A DNA stretch of 8,084 bases. It comes from an uncultured Clostridia bacterium (lineage in GTDB: Bacteria > Bacillota > Clostridia > Oscillospirales > CAG-272). The notes below the pieces were generated by a model, which worked only from the letters and a program-made list of their open reading frames with translations, was not told the DNA's origin and made no database searches. Location of the stretch: assembly GCA_937898155.1 (NCBI GenBank), contig CALEJO010000225.1, forward strand, positions 1 to 8,084. Reading direction: 5' to 3'. This document shows, piece by piece, positions 1 through 4,999 of this stretch (positions are counted from its first letter, which is position 1; each line of letters begins with the position of its first letter). A program made the position numbers and the translations under genes.

Positions 1-216
1 GGTGTTGCTGTAGCTTTCCAGTTCATTGCGGTTGGCAATGTCGCCGTCGTTGCAACGAATTTCGTTGGCCACGCCGTCCCTGTCTTCCCAGAAGTACTGC
101 TTATCAGCATTGTTGAACCAAACGGCATACTTCTTACCTACGGTGAAGGGGAGGTCGGCGGTGGGTTCTTCTTCAGGTTCCACATAGTTGTAAACATAGT
201 TGAAGCTCCATGCGCC
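1..216 (-). CDS. fragment of a surface-type protein, both ends missing
   Basis: I do not recognise this protein. The frame is open from about 240 down to base 1 and its C-terminus lies outside the window. It reads as a soluble, aromatic- and Asn/Asp-rich sequence: TGAWSFNYVYNYVEPEEEP, then an acidic linker, then a segment with TVGKKYAVWFNN, QYFWEDRDG and ELESYSNT. That composition suits an extracellular or phage structural protein, but no domain is assigned. Codon choice differs from the rest of the window: AAG, ACC, GCC and AGC are used, whereas the other genes favour AAA, ACG, GCG and TCG. I see no in-frame ATG or ribosome binding site; to the right the frame simply runs into sequence that reads well on the plus strand. 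The exact upstream limit is therefore unknown (about 205-245). The opposite strand is also open here but looks like an antisense shadow, rich in Val and Phe. Confidence 0.5.
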
Positions 217-240
217 GGTGCCGCCGCGGAGACCGCCGGT

Positions 241-429
241 CTGGCCGCGCTGATCGCGCTGATGTATTCGATCGCATACGTGATCCCCCTGCTCATCACG
301 ACCGCGTTTTGGGAAGTCGATTTTTGCGAGGAAACGCTCTTTGAAGCGATCGAATGTGGCGCGATTCTTTATCTGATCGCCACGCTCCGCTCGATCGTTC
401 TCGCGCAGAAAGCGCCGTCGGAAGCATAA
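241..429 (+). CDS. C-terminal part of an unidentified membrane protein
   Basis: The plus frame ending at TAA 427-429 encodes about 62 convincing residues with two hydrophobic stretches: LAALIALMYSIAYVIPLLI, and after a short acidic loop (EVDFCEETLFEAIECG) the stretch ILYLIATLRSIVLA. It ends KAPSEA. Codon use (GCG, ATC, ACG, TCG) matches the genes to its right. The frame remains open back to base 1, but the part before about 220 does not look like protein on this strand, and no start codon with a ribosome binding site is visible. It is therefore either a 5'-truncated gene or one half of a chimeric join. It lies 27 bases before the yajC promoter. The family is not recognised; the two helices suggest a small integral membrane protein. 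Confidence 0.5.
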   Translation: MAALIALMYSIAYVIPLLITTAFWEVDFCEETLFEAIECGAILYLIATLRSIVLAQKAPSEA

Positions 430-455
430 AATTCGCAGTTTTTTTCCGTTTCGTC

Positions 456-484
456 TTGCAATCCGCGATAAAATCGTATATAAT
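456..484 (+). promoter_or_regulatory. sigma-A promoter of yajC
   Basis: The -35 TTGCAA (456-461) and -10 TATAAT (479-484) are separated by 17 bases. It lies just after the stop of the preceding gene, with an expected start of transcription near 491. It shows that yajC is transcribed independently of the fragment to its left. Confidence 0.8.
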
Positions 485-518
485 AATTTTAATATCAAAC
501 AATTTGGAGGTATTTCCC

Positions 519-890
519 ATGTTCTTTTTGGATGAAGCAGCGGCGACAGCGCCGGGCTCCGGCAGCAATCTCTTTATGCTCTTGATGCTCCCGCTTCTTT
601 TGGTCGTCATGTATTTCCTCGTTTTCCGTCCGCAACGCAAGCAGGAAAAGGAAGCGGCCGCAATGCGCAACAGTCTCGCCGTCGGTGATGAAGTGACGAC
701 GATCGGCGGCATCATCGGTCGCGTCGTCAACGTCAAGGAAGACACGTTCGTCCTCGAAACGACGAAAGAGCGCACTAAAATCCGCTTCGAACGCAGTGCG
801 GTGAAACGCATTGATCGCAAGGTAGACGCGCCCGCAGAGCCGGCGGCACCCGAGAAAGAAGAGCCCGCCGCAGAATCCGCGGAAAAATAA
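519..890 (+). CDS. yajC: YajC, preprotein translocase accessory subunit
   Basis: A 123-residue membrane protein of the YajC family, the small subunit that associates with SecDF (and YidC) at the Sec translocon and assists protein export. A short N-terminal tail (MFFLDEAAATAPGSGS) precedes one transmembrane helix at about 18-36 (LFMLLMLPLLLVVMYFLVF). The family signature FRPQRKQEKE follows, then a compact cytoplasmic domain with GDEVTTIGGIIGRVV (57-70) and KIRFERSAVKRI (87-98). The C-terminus is a low-complexity Ala/Glu/Pro tail. The start at 519 is fixed by GGAGG at 506-510, eight bases upstream, and by the promoter at 456-484; the longer frame opening at 354 would begin upstream of that promoter. 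SecD and SecF are not in the window. The gene pair with a TIGR04086-type protein downstream is common in Clostridia. Confidence 0.95.
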   Translation: MFFLDEAAATAPGSGSNLFMLLMLPLLLVVMYFLVFRPQRKQEKEAAAMRNSLAVGDEVTTIGGIIGRVVNVKEDTFVLETTKERTKIRFERSAVKRIDRKVDAPAEPAAPEKEEPAAESAEK

Positions 891-905
891 AAATCCCGAC
901 ATAAA

Positions 906-950
906 AAACCTCCGGACCGCATAGAATGCAGCAAAAAGGTCCGGAGGTTT
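906..950 (+). terminator. hairpin after yajC that contains the next gene's Shine-Dalgarno
   Basis: A perfect 13-bp inverted repeat: 906-918 (AAACCTCCGGACC) pairs with 938-950 (GGTCCGGAGGTTT). The 19-base loop holds a further 4-bp stem (GCAT/ATGC, 919-929). CTTTTT follows at 951-956, as in an intrinsic terminator; a T-run also follows on the opposite strand. The 3' arm contains GGAGG (943-947), correctly placed for the ATG at 957, and the 5' arm contains its complement CCTCC. The structure could therefore both end yajC transcripts and hide the ribosome binding site of the next gene. The function is inferred. Confidence 0.8.
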
Positions 951-956
951 CTTTTT

Positions 957-1388
957 ATGGACAAATCGGTTTCTTCCCGTCACACGCAGAAAAATCGCGG
1001 CTTTCTACCGTCCGTCTTCGTCGGGACGCTACTTGCTCTCTCGTTCGGCGCGGCGCTGCTTTTCCTCTTTTCCGGCGCTGACTTGATGCTCGACGATCCC
1101 GTGCGCTACGCGCCGGCTTTCGCGTTCGGCGCCCTCGCGCTCACCGCGGTTTTCGGCGGACGTTTTTCCGCGCGCCGCTTCGGGCAAAGCGGCGTGCTTT
1201 GCGGCATCTTTTCGGGGATTCTTCTCCTCGCGCTGATCGCCGTGGTCCCGCTCGCGCTTTCATGGGAGATTCGTCTCCCCGTTTTTGCGGTCGGCGCACC
1301 CGCCGTTCTTCTGCTCTCCGCGCTGTCCGGTGCCTTGGCGCTCCGCGCCCGTCCTGGAAAGCGCCGCCGCAAAAAACATCGCTTCTGA
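957..1388 (+). CDS. TIGR04086-like (YrzE-type) four-helix membrane protein
   Basis: A 143-residue integral membrane protein. Four hydrophobic segments are visible at about 19-40, 50-67, 77-101 and 106-130, with a basic N-terminus and a strongly basic tail (RARPGKRRRKKHRF). Gly/Ala-rich helices, size and position directly after yajC fit the TIGR04086/YrzE family of Bacillota, whose function is unknown; the assignment rests on architecture and context, not an alignment. The ATG at 957 is supported by GGAGG at 943-947 with a 9-base spacer, but that site lies in the 3' arm of the hairpin at 906-950 and the ATG touches its T-run. I see no separate promoter, so expression probably depends on readthrough from yajC. 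A two-way terminator follows the stop directly. Confidence 0.75.
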   Translation: MDKSVSSRHTQKNRGFLPSVFVGTLLALSFGAALLFLFSGADLMLDDPVRYAPAFAFGALALTAVFGGRFSARRFGQSGVLCGIFSGILLLALIAVVPLALSWEIRLPVFAVGAPAVLLLSALSGALALRARPGKRRRKKHRF

Positions 1389-1392
1389 AAAC

Positions 1393-1421
1393 AAAAAAGA
1401 CCGCCGTCGGCGGTCTTTTTT
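1393..1421. terminator. bidirectional intrinsic terminator
   Basis: A 13-bp stem, AAAAAAGACCGCC (1393-1405) with GGCGGTCTTTTTT (1409-1421), closes on a 3-base loop. The A-run on one side and T-run on the other give a GC-rich hairpin followed by six Ts on both strands. It sits between two convergent genes, 4 bases after the stop of the TIGR04086-like gene and 10 bases beyond the stop of the minus-strand P-loop gene, and serves both. Confidence 0.9.
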
Positions 1422-1431
1422 ACGAAATCCA

Positions 1432-1836
1432 TCAAAGGTATTGTTTGAGGTCTTCGGGAAGCATGTCTTCCGTCACAGACGAGGTGATCGTCACGTCGAC
1501 GTTGGCTTTTTCCGCGAGCGCCACGGTCTCTCTGACAAAGTGTGCAAAAGCGTCCATATCGTTTCCGCACATCTTGATCGCAGAGTCGATAAAGAAATGC
1601 GTGATGTCGCTGTTCGAAGCGAAAATGCCCGCGACAAAGCCATAAAGCGCCGCCGCACCGTCGACACCGAATTCGGAAACGTCGATGAGTCGTGCCTGAT
1701 ATTTGATATCATAACGGAGTTTGTCGCCCTTTTCGAGGCAGACAACCGCGCCGTCCGAAGAATTGATTGCCGTATTGACCATATTGATCAGCGTTTTGGT
1801 TTTGCCCGTGCCTTTCAGACCGATAATAAGTTTCAT
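1432..1836 (-). CDS. small P-loop NTPase (PilT-like annotation family)
   Basis: A 134-residue protein beginning MKLIIGLKGTGKTKT, with a Walker A loop GLKGTGKT at residues 6-13 at the very N-terminus. A Walker B-like stretch, THFFIDS, has its Asp at 84. It is too short for a real PilT motor (about 350 residues) and lacks its other motifs. It resembles a compact family in Clostridia that databases often label 'ATP-binding' or 'twitching motility protein PilT'; the physiological role is unknown. The start at 1836 has AGAGG about eight bases upstream and its own promoter at 1909-1937. The frame continues upstream to 2004, but that extension crosses the promoter and is not protein-like. It is followed by the shared terminator at 1393-1421, so it forms a single-gene unit. 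Confidence 0.8.
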   Translation of the reverse strand: MKLIIGLKGTGKTKTLINMVNTAINSSDGAVVCLEKGDKLRYDIKYQARLIDVSEFGVDGAAALYGFVAGIFASNSDITHFFIDSAIKMCGNDMDAFAHFVRETVALAEKANVDVTITSSVTEDMLPEDLKQYL

Positions 1837-1874
1837 GGAAATACCTCTTTTCTGAACGGATGATGTTGATGACG

Positions 1875-1892
1875 TCGCGCGTTTCCGCGCGA
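1875..1892 (-). promoter_or_regulatory. GNRA-loop hairpin in the P-loop gene leader
   Basis: In the minus-strand transcript, CGCGCG-GAAA-CGCGCG plus one flanking U-A pair forms a 7-bp stem closed by a GAAA tetraloop. It lies about 10-28 bases after the predicted transcription start (near 1902) and about 38 bases before the start codon. It could stabilise the 5' end of the mRNA; no role can be shown from sequence alone. Confidence 0.45.
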
Positions 1893-1908
1893 AACTTCCG
1901 CTATCATT

Positions 1909-1937
1909 ATCATACACCGTTTCCAATGATTTTTCAA
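1909..1937 (-). promoter_or_regulatory. sigma-A promoter of the P-loop gene
   Basis: Read on the minus strand, TTGAAA (1937-1932), a 17-base spacer and TATGAT (1914-1909) form a good vegetative promoter. The predicted leader is about 66 bases. This separates the P-loop gene from the DUF951/ABC/XRE unit upstream. Confidence 0.75.
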
Positions 1938-1945
1938 GCGTTTTC

Positions 1946-1962
1946 ACGGAGAATTTCTCCGT
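1946..1962. promoter_or_regulatory. palindrome next to the -35, possible operator
   Basis: ACGGAGAA and TTCTCCGT are 8-bp perfect inverted arms around a single base, starting 9 bp upstream of the -35 of the P-loop gene promoter. The symmetry and placement suit a dimeric DNA-binding protein. The minus-strand RNA could also fold here, but no T-run follows, so it is a poor terminator. The regulator is unknown. Confidence 0.4.
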
Positions 1963-2026
1963 CTTTCTTAATTTTATGGATTTTTGCCAAAGCCGAGTGG
2001 GCAAAATTGTGATTATTGTCTCAACT

Positions 2027-2218
2027 TCACACGCCGGCGTCGATGCGGCGGATGTTCTTTTCGAGTTTTTCGCGCGGAACGGTCATTTCATGCCCGCACC
2101 CCACGCAGCGGACGCGAATATCCGAGCCGACGCGAAGCACCAAAAGACGCGAACTGCCGCAGGGATGCGGCTTTTTCATTTCGAGCGTATCCCCGACCGA
2201 AAAGCGTTTGATCTCCAT
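2027..2218 (-). CDS. DUF951 family protein
   Basis: A 63-residue protein with the DUF951 pattern: SVGDTLEMKKPHPCGS near the N-terminus, LRVGSDIRVRCVGCGHEMTV in the middle and a basic C-terminal stretch (PREKLEKNIRRID). Cys20, Cys38, Cys41 and His43 give a CxxCxH group that could bind metal, though this is not demonstrated. Full length for the family, which is widespread in Bacillota and of unknown function; a nucleic-acid role has been guessed at because of its small SH3-like size and basic charge. It starts 6 bases after the stop of the ABC transporter. The only Shine-Dalgarno, GAGGAG, overlaps that stop and lies just two bases from the ATG, which is unusually close, so translation may depend on ribosomes finishing the transporter gene. 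The next ATG (residue 14) lies inside the conserved motif and is unlikely as the start. Confidence 0.88.
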   Translation of the reverse strand: MEIKRFSVGDTLEMKKPHPCGSSRLLVLRVGSDIRVRCVGCGHEMTVPREKLEKNIRRIDAGV

Positions 2219-2224
2219 AGCTCC

Positions 2225-3943
2225 TCACATTCCCGCAAACTGTGCCTCGTAAAGCGATGCGTAAAGTCCTTTTTTCTCCAAAAGAGCCGTATGTGTGCCG
2301 CGTTCCTGCACGCCGTCGCGCGTCAGCACGATGATCTCGTCCGCGTTTTTGACGGTGGAGAGGCGATGCGCCACGACGATCGTCGTTCTGCCGTGGCAGA
2401 GCAGATCGAGCGACTGCTGGATGAGAAGCTCCGTCGTATTGTCAAGCGAGCTCGTCGCCTCGTCCAGAATCAGAATCGCGGGATTCTTCAAAAAGACGCG
2501 CGCAATCGAAATGCGCTGTTTTTGTCCGCCGGAGAGCTTCACACCGCGCTCGCCGACTTCCGTATCGTAGCCGTCGGGCAGAGACTCCACGAACTCGTGG
2601 ATGTTGGCGAGCTTTGCCGCTTCGATCACTTCCTCGCGCGTGGCATATTCCTTGCCGTAAGCGATATTATCGAAGATCGTGCCCGTGAACAAAAATACGT
2701 CCTGCGTGACAATGCCGATGCTTTGACGAACGGACGCGCGCGTCAGCGTCTGAATATCCTTGCCGTCGATACGGATCGTGCCCTCTTTGATCTCGTAGAA
2801 GCGCGGAATGATGTGGCAAAGCGTCGTCTTGCCCGAGCCGGACGGCCCCACCAGCGCGACCGTTTCTCCCGGTGCGATGTCGAGATTCATATCGGTCAGA
2901 ATCTCGCGCTTGCCCTCTTCGTAAGCGAACGTCACGTGTTCAAGCGTGATTCTTCCCTGCACGTCCGTCAGCTCCTCGGCGCCCTCGGCATCGCCCTCGA
3001 CCGGCGTATCCACGAGCTCGCAGAAGCGGCGGAATCCCGTCATGCCGTTTTGCAACTGCTCCACGAAATTGATCAAACTGCGGATCGGCGTCAAAAAGAG
3101 GTTGACGAAAATGATGAACGTCGTGAAATCGGTGAACGTGATCCACTCGTGATAAGTAAAGAGACCGCCCGCGAGCAAAATGATGACGTTCAGCACGTCG
3201 ATGATGAATGCGTTGCCCGCGAAAAATTCCGCCATCGCGTGATAATTGCGGCATCTCGCCTTGACGAAGCGGCTGTTGCTTTTGTTGAACTTTTCTTCCT
3301 CATATGCGGCATTGCCGAACGCCTTTGCCACACGGACGCCCGCGATGCTGTTTTCGAGCGTCGCGTTGACCTCCGAAACCTCGACGCGCGTTTCGGTCGA
3401 GGTCTGGCGGAGCTTCAACCGTTTTTTCGCGGCGAACCAAACGAGAAACGGCAGCACCGCGAAAATGATCAGCGTCAGCCAGATATTGATCGTGGACATC
3501 AGAATGAACGAGCCGAGCAGCAAAAATGCCGACGTGATCAAGTCCTCCGGTCCGTGATGCGCCAGCTCCGAAATGTCCATCAGATCGTTGACGATCCGCG
3601 ACATGATCGAGCCGGTCTTATTGTTGTCGAAAAACGTAAACGGCAGTTTCTGCATATGGTTGAATGCTTCGTGCCGCATATCCGCCTGCATCCGCACGCC
3701 GACGATGTGCCCATAATACTGGACAAAGAATTTCAGCCCCATTTTGACGGTATAGATCGCGAGAAGCGCGATCGCCCAAATGACGAGCAGACGGACCTGT
3801 TTATTGGGAATAAACTCGTTCATCATCGAGCGCGTGATCATCGGATAAAAGAGATCGCACACCGAAAGCAGAAACGAGCTGAACATATCCAAAAGGAACA
3901 GCTTTTTGTGGGGTCTGTAATACGAAATGAACCGCTTGATCAT
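2225..3943 (-). CDS. ABC exporter half-transporter (membrane plus ATPase)
   Basis: A 572-residue protein with an N-terminal ABC type-1 exporter membrane domain (about 1-310; six hydrophobic segments near 15-35, 53-75, 135-152, 155-172, 243-262 and 270-290) fused to a C-terminal nucleotide-binding domain (about 332-572). All ATPase motifs are intact: Walker A GPSGSGKTT (366-374), Q-loop Gln414, signature LSGGQKQR (470-477), Walker B LILDEAT with catalytic Glu495, D-loop SSLD (498-501) and H-loop His526. This is the MsbA/BmrA-like layout that acts as a dimer in the membrane and exports lipids, drugs or peptides; the substrate cannot be read from sequence. Only one half-transporter is encoded here, so a homodimer is likely. 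No peptidase domain is present. The ATG at 3943 follows the XRE gene's stop by 9 bases, and its Shine-Dalgarno (TAGGAGG) includes that stop codon, which points to translational coupling. Confidence 0.93.
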   Translation of the reverse strand: MIKRFISYYRPHKKLFLLDMFSSFLLSVCDLFYPMITRSMMNEFIPNKQVRLLVIWAIALLAIYTVKMGLKFFVQYYGHIVGVRMQADMRHEAFNHMQKLPFTFFDNNKTGSIMSRIVNDLMDISELAHHGPEDLITSAFLLLGSFILMSTINIWLTLIIFAVLPFLVWFAAKKRLKLRQTSTETRVEVSEVNATLENSIAGVRVAKAFGNAAYEEEKFNKSNSRFVKARCRNYHAMAEFFAGNAFIIDVLNVIILLAGGLFTYHEWITFTDFTTFIIFVNLFLTPIRSLINFVEQLQNGMTGFRRFCELVDTPVEGDAEGAEELTDVQGRITLEHVTFAYEEGKREILTDMNLDIAPGETVALVGPSGSGKTTLCHIIPRFYEIKEGTIRIDGKDIQTLTRASVRQSIGIVTQDVFLFTGTIFDNIAYGKEYATREEVIEAAKLANIHEFVESLPDGYDTEVGERGVKLSGGQKQRISIARVFLKNPAILILDEATSSLDNTTELLIQQSLDLLCHGRTTIVVAHRLSTVKNADEIIVLTRDGVQERGTHTALLEKKGLYASLYEAQFAGM

Positions 3944-3952
3944 AACTTCCTC

Positions 3953-4831
3953 CTATTTGCCCATTCTCTCGGTGATGGACAGGCGGGCAACGGAACTTTC
4001 ATATGCCAGCTTGAAATCACCGACTGCGCGACCGCACGCCTCCAAATCAAAGAGCAAATAATACCGAAGCAGCGTCCAACGATTGCGTTCTTTCTCGGAA
4101 TGCAATTTTCCGAGAGCTTCCAAGATTTCCGAGATGGCGCTTGCCGCCAGCTCGTAATGGCGCGCGAACAGGTCCGCGCGCGCCCGCAAATGCTCCGCAT
4201 AGAACGGGCATACCATTTCATAGTCGAATTCCGTGCTTTTCGTCGCCAGCGCACGGATATAGGCGAGGTCGGCGCGAAGATTCGCTTCGTTCAGATCGCC
4301 GCCCTTTGCCAAAAGGAGCATTCCCGCGTCGCCGTCCCGCACGAAAGGGATCGCGGTTTCAAACATCTGCGCGGTCTCGGTGAGTTGCGCCTCCGCGTAG
4401 ATCGTCTTTTTCGCGTGCGCGATCGCCTCGTTCAGATGCATTTTCGCGCTTTCGAGAAGCCCCTCGTTATAAAACTCGATGCCGAGGAAAAGCTCCGACT
4501 TCGCCGCGAGAAATTCCGTTTCGTCGTCCGAAACGCCGAGCTCCTGCAAGCGCGCGAGGCATTTGGCATATTCTCCCGCCGTGAAACTCTTTTTGATCTT
4601 ATCAAGCACCGCCAACTTGCGGAACGTCGAAAGGTCGCCCGTCTCCGAGAAAAAATAGGCGAGCGGCGCGTCGAGCCGTGCCGCCAGCTCCGTCATCGTC
4701 GAGATGGACGGCTGTGCGATCCCGTTTTCGATCTCGCTCAACATATTGCGCGTGACGATCCCGTCGGCAAGTGCCGACTGCGTCATCTTTTTTTCCAAGC
4801 GGAGTTCTTTGATTTTTTGTCCGAGAAGCAT
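3953..4831 (-). CDS. XRE-family helix-turn-helix regulator with TPR-like domain
   Basis: A 292-residue cytoplasmic regulator. Residues 4-60 form a classic XRE/Cro-type DNA-binding domain (IKELRLEKKMTQSALADG, then MLSEIENGIAQPSISTM and LAARLDAPLAYFF). The remaining 230 residues are predicted all-helical, with tetratricopeptide-like repeats such as FLGIEFYNEGLLESAKMHLN and ARADLFARHYELAASAISE. This architecture recalls the RRNPP group (PlcR, Rgg), where the TPR part senses a peptide, but many XRE-TPR proteins have no known peptide and none is visible here. The start has a strong GGAGGAG just upstream of the ATG, a consensus promoter and an operator-like repeat in its leader. As the first gene of an operon with an ABC exporter, it probably controls the exporter and itself; that is inference. 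Confidence 0.87.
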   Translation of the reverse strand: MLLGQKIKELRLEKKMTQSALADGIVTRNMLSEIENGIAQPSISTMTELAARLDAPLAYFFSETGDLSTFRKLAVLDKIKKSFTAGEYAKCLARLQELGVSDDETEFLAAKSELFLGIEFYNEGLLESAKMHLNEAIAHAKKTIYAEAQLTETAQMFETAIPFVRDGDAGMLLLAKGGDLNEANLRADLAYIRALATKSTEFDYEMVCPFYAEHLRARADLFARHYELAASAISEILEALGKLHSEKERNRWTLLRYYLLFDLEACGRAVGDFKLAYESSVARLSITERMGK

Positions 4832-4866
4832 ATCTCTCCTCCTCTTTCTCCGAACGCGAAGCGCGG

Positions 4867-4901
4867 ATAATGTAAAAACAATTTACAGTGATGAACATTA
4901 T
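4867..4901. promoter_or_regulatory. layered inverted repeats, probable operator of the XRE/ABC operon
   Basis: TGTAAA (4871-4876) and TTTACA (4882-4887) are perfect 6-bp arms with a 5-base spacer, lying at the predicted transcription start just downstream of the -10. A second, offset pair, ATAATGT (4867-4873) and ACATTAT (4895-4901), has 7-bp arms and its right arm overlaps the -10 element. A repressor bound here would block the promoter. The obvious candidate is the XRE protein encoded directly downstream, but this is inferred. Confidence 0.6.
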
Positions 4902-4925
4902 ACGGCAAAATTCCGCATTTGTCAA
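4897..4925 (-). promoter_or_regulatory. consensus sigma-A promoter of the XRE-ABC-DUF951 operon
   Basis: Read on the minus strand, TTGACA (4925-4920) and TATAAT (4902-4897) match the consensus exactly with a 17-base spacer. The predicted start is near 4890, giving a leader of about 58 bases. So strong a promoter with an overlapping inverted repeat suggests that it is normally held down by a repressor. Confidence 0.9.
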
Positions 4926-4947
4926 GGGGCATCTTGCTTTTTTCGAC

Positions 4948-4976
4948 AAAAAAATCCCGCCTTCCGGCGGGATTTT
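4948..4976 (-). terminator. terminator of the AraC-to-PAP2 operon
   Basis: On the minus strand an 11-bp stem (AAAATCCCGCC with GGCGGGATTTT, arms 4966-4976 and 4951-4961) with a GGAA loop is followed by seven Ts (4954-4948). A smaller 6-bp hairpin (4981-4997) lies between it and the PAP2 stop codon. It insulates the following XRE promoter from readthrough. Confidence 0.9.
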
Positions 4977-4999
4977 CCGTTCGGCATTTTTTGCCGATG

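Noticed and set aside
1..240. Continuation of the plus-strand membrane protein back to base 1
   Set aside because: The frame is open, but the translation is Val/Phe/Gly-rich like an antisense product, whereas the minus strand reads as a plausible protein with its own codon preferences.
354..518. Longer N-terminus for yajC starting at 354
   Set aside because: It would begin upstream of the TTGCAA/TATAAT promoter and overlap the preceding gene, and the added residues do not resemble YajC. The start at 519 has GGAGG at the right distance.
296..983. Two minus-strand open frames opposite yajC (296-964 and 495-983)
   Set aside because: Both are antisense to a well-recognised gene, are rich in Arg/Ser or His/Phe, and lack ribosome binding sites.
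1432..1836. Type IV pilus PilT motor
   Set aside because: At 134 residues it is far too short, and it lacks the Asp-box, His-box and other secretion ATPase motifs; only a Walker A loop and a Walker B-like segment are present.
1837..2004. Upstream extension of the P-loop NTPase on the minus strand
   Set aside because: It would cross the promoter and leader hairpin, and it puts 56 unrelated residues before a Walker A loop that is normally at the extreme N-terminus.
1982..2006. TTTTGCC/GGCAAAA 7-bp inverted repeat after the DUF951 gene as a terminator
   Set aside because: The stem is short with an 11-base loop, and no T-run follows it on the minus strand. Ending of the XRE-ABC-DUF951 transcript here is possible but not supported.
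1976..4870. A 964-codon plus-strand open frame running antisense to the XRE, ABC and DUF951 genes
   Set aside because: It is codon-aligned with all three minus-strand genes, whose gaps are multiples of three, and stays open because TTA, CTA and TCA codons are rare in them. The product is rich in Arg, His, Asp and Glu with no domain, while the minus-strand genes have complete family motifs and ribosome binding sites.
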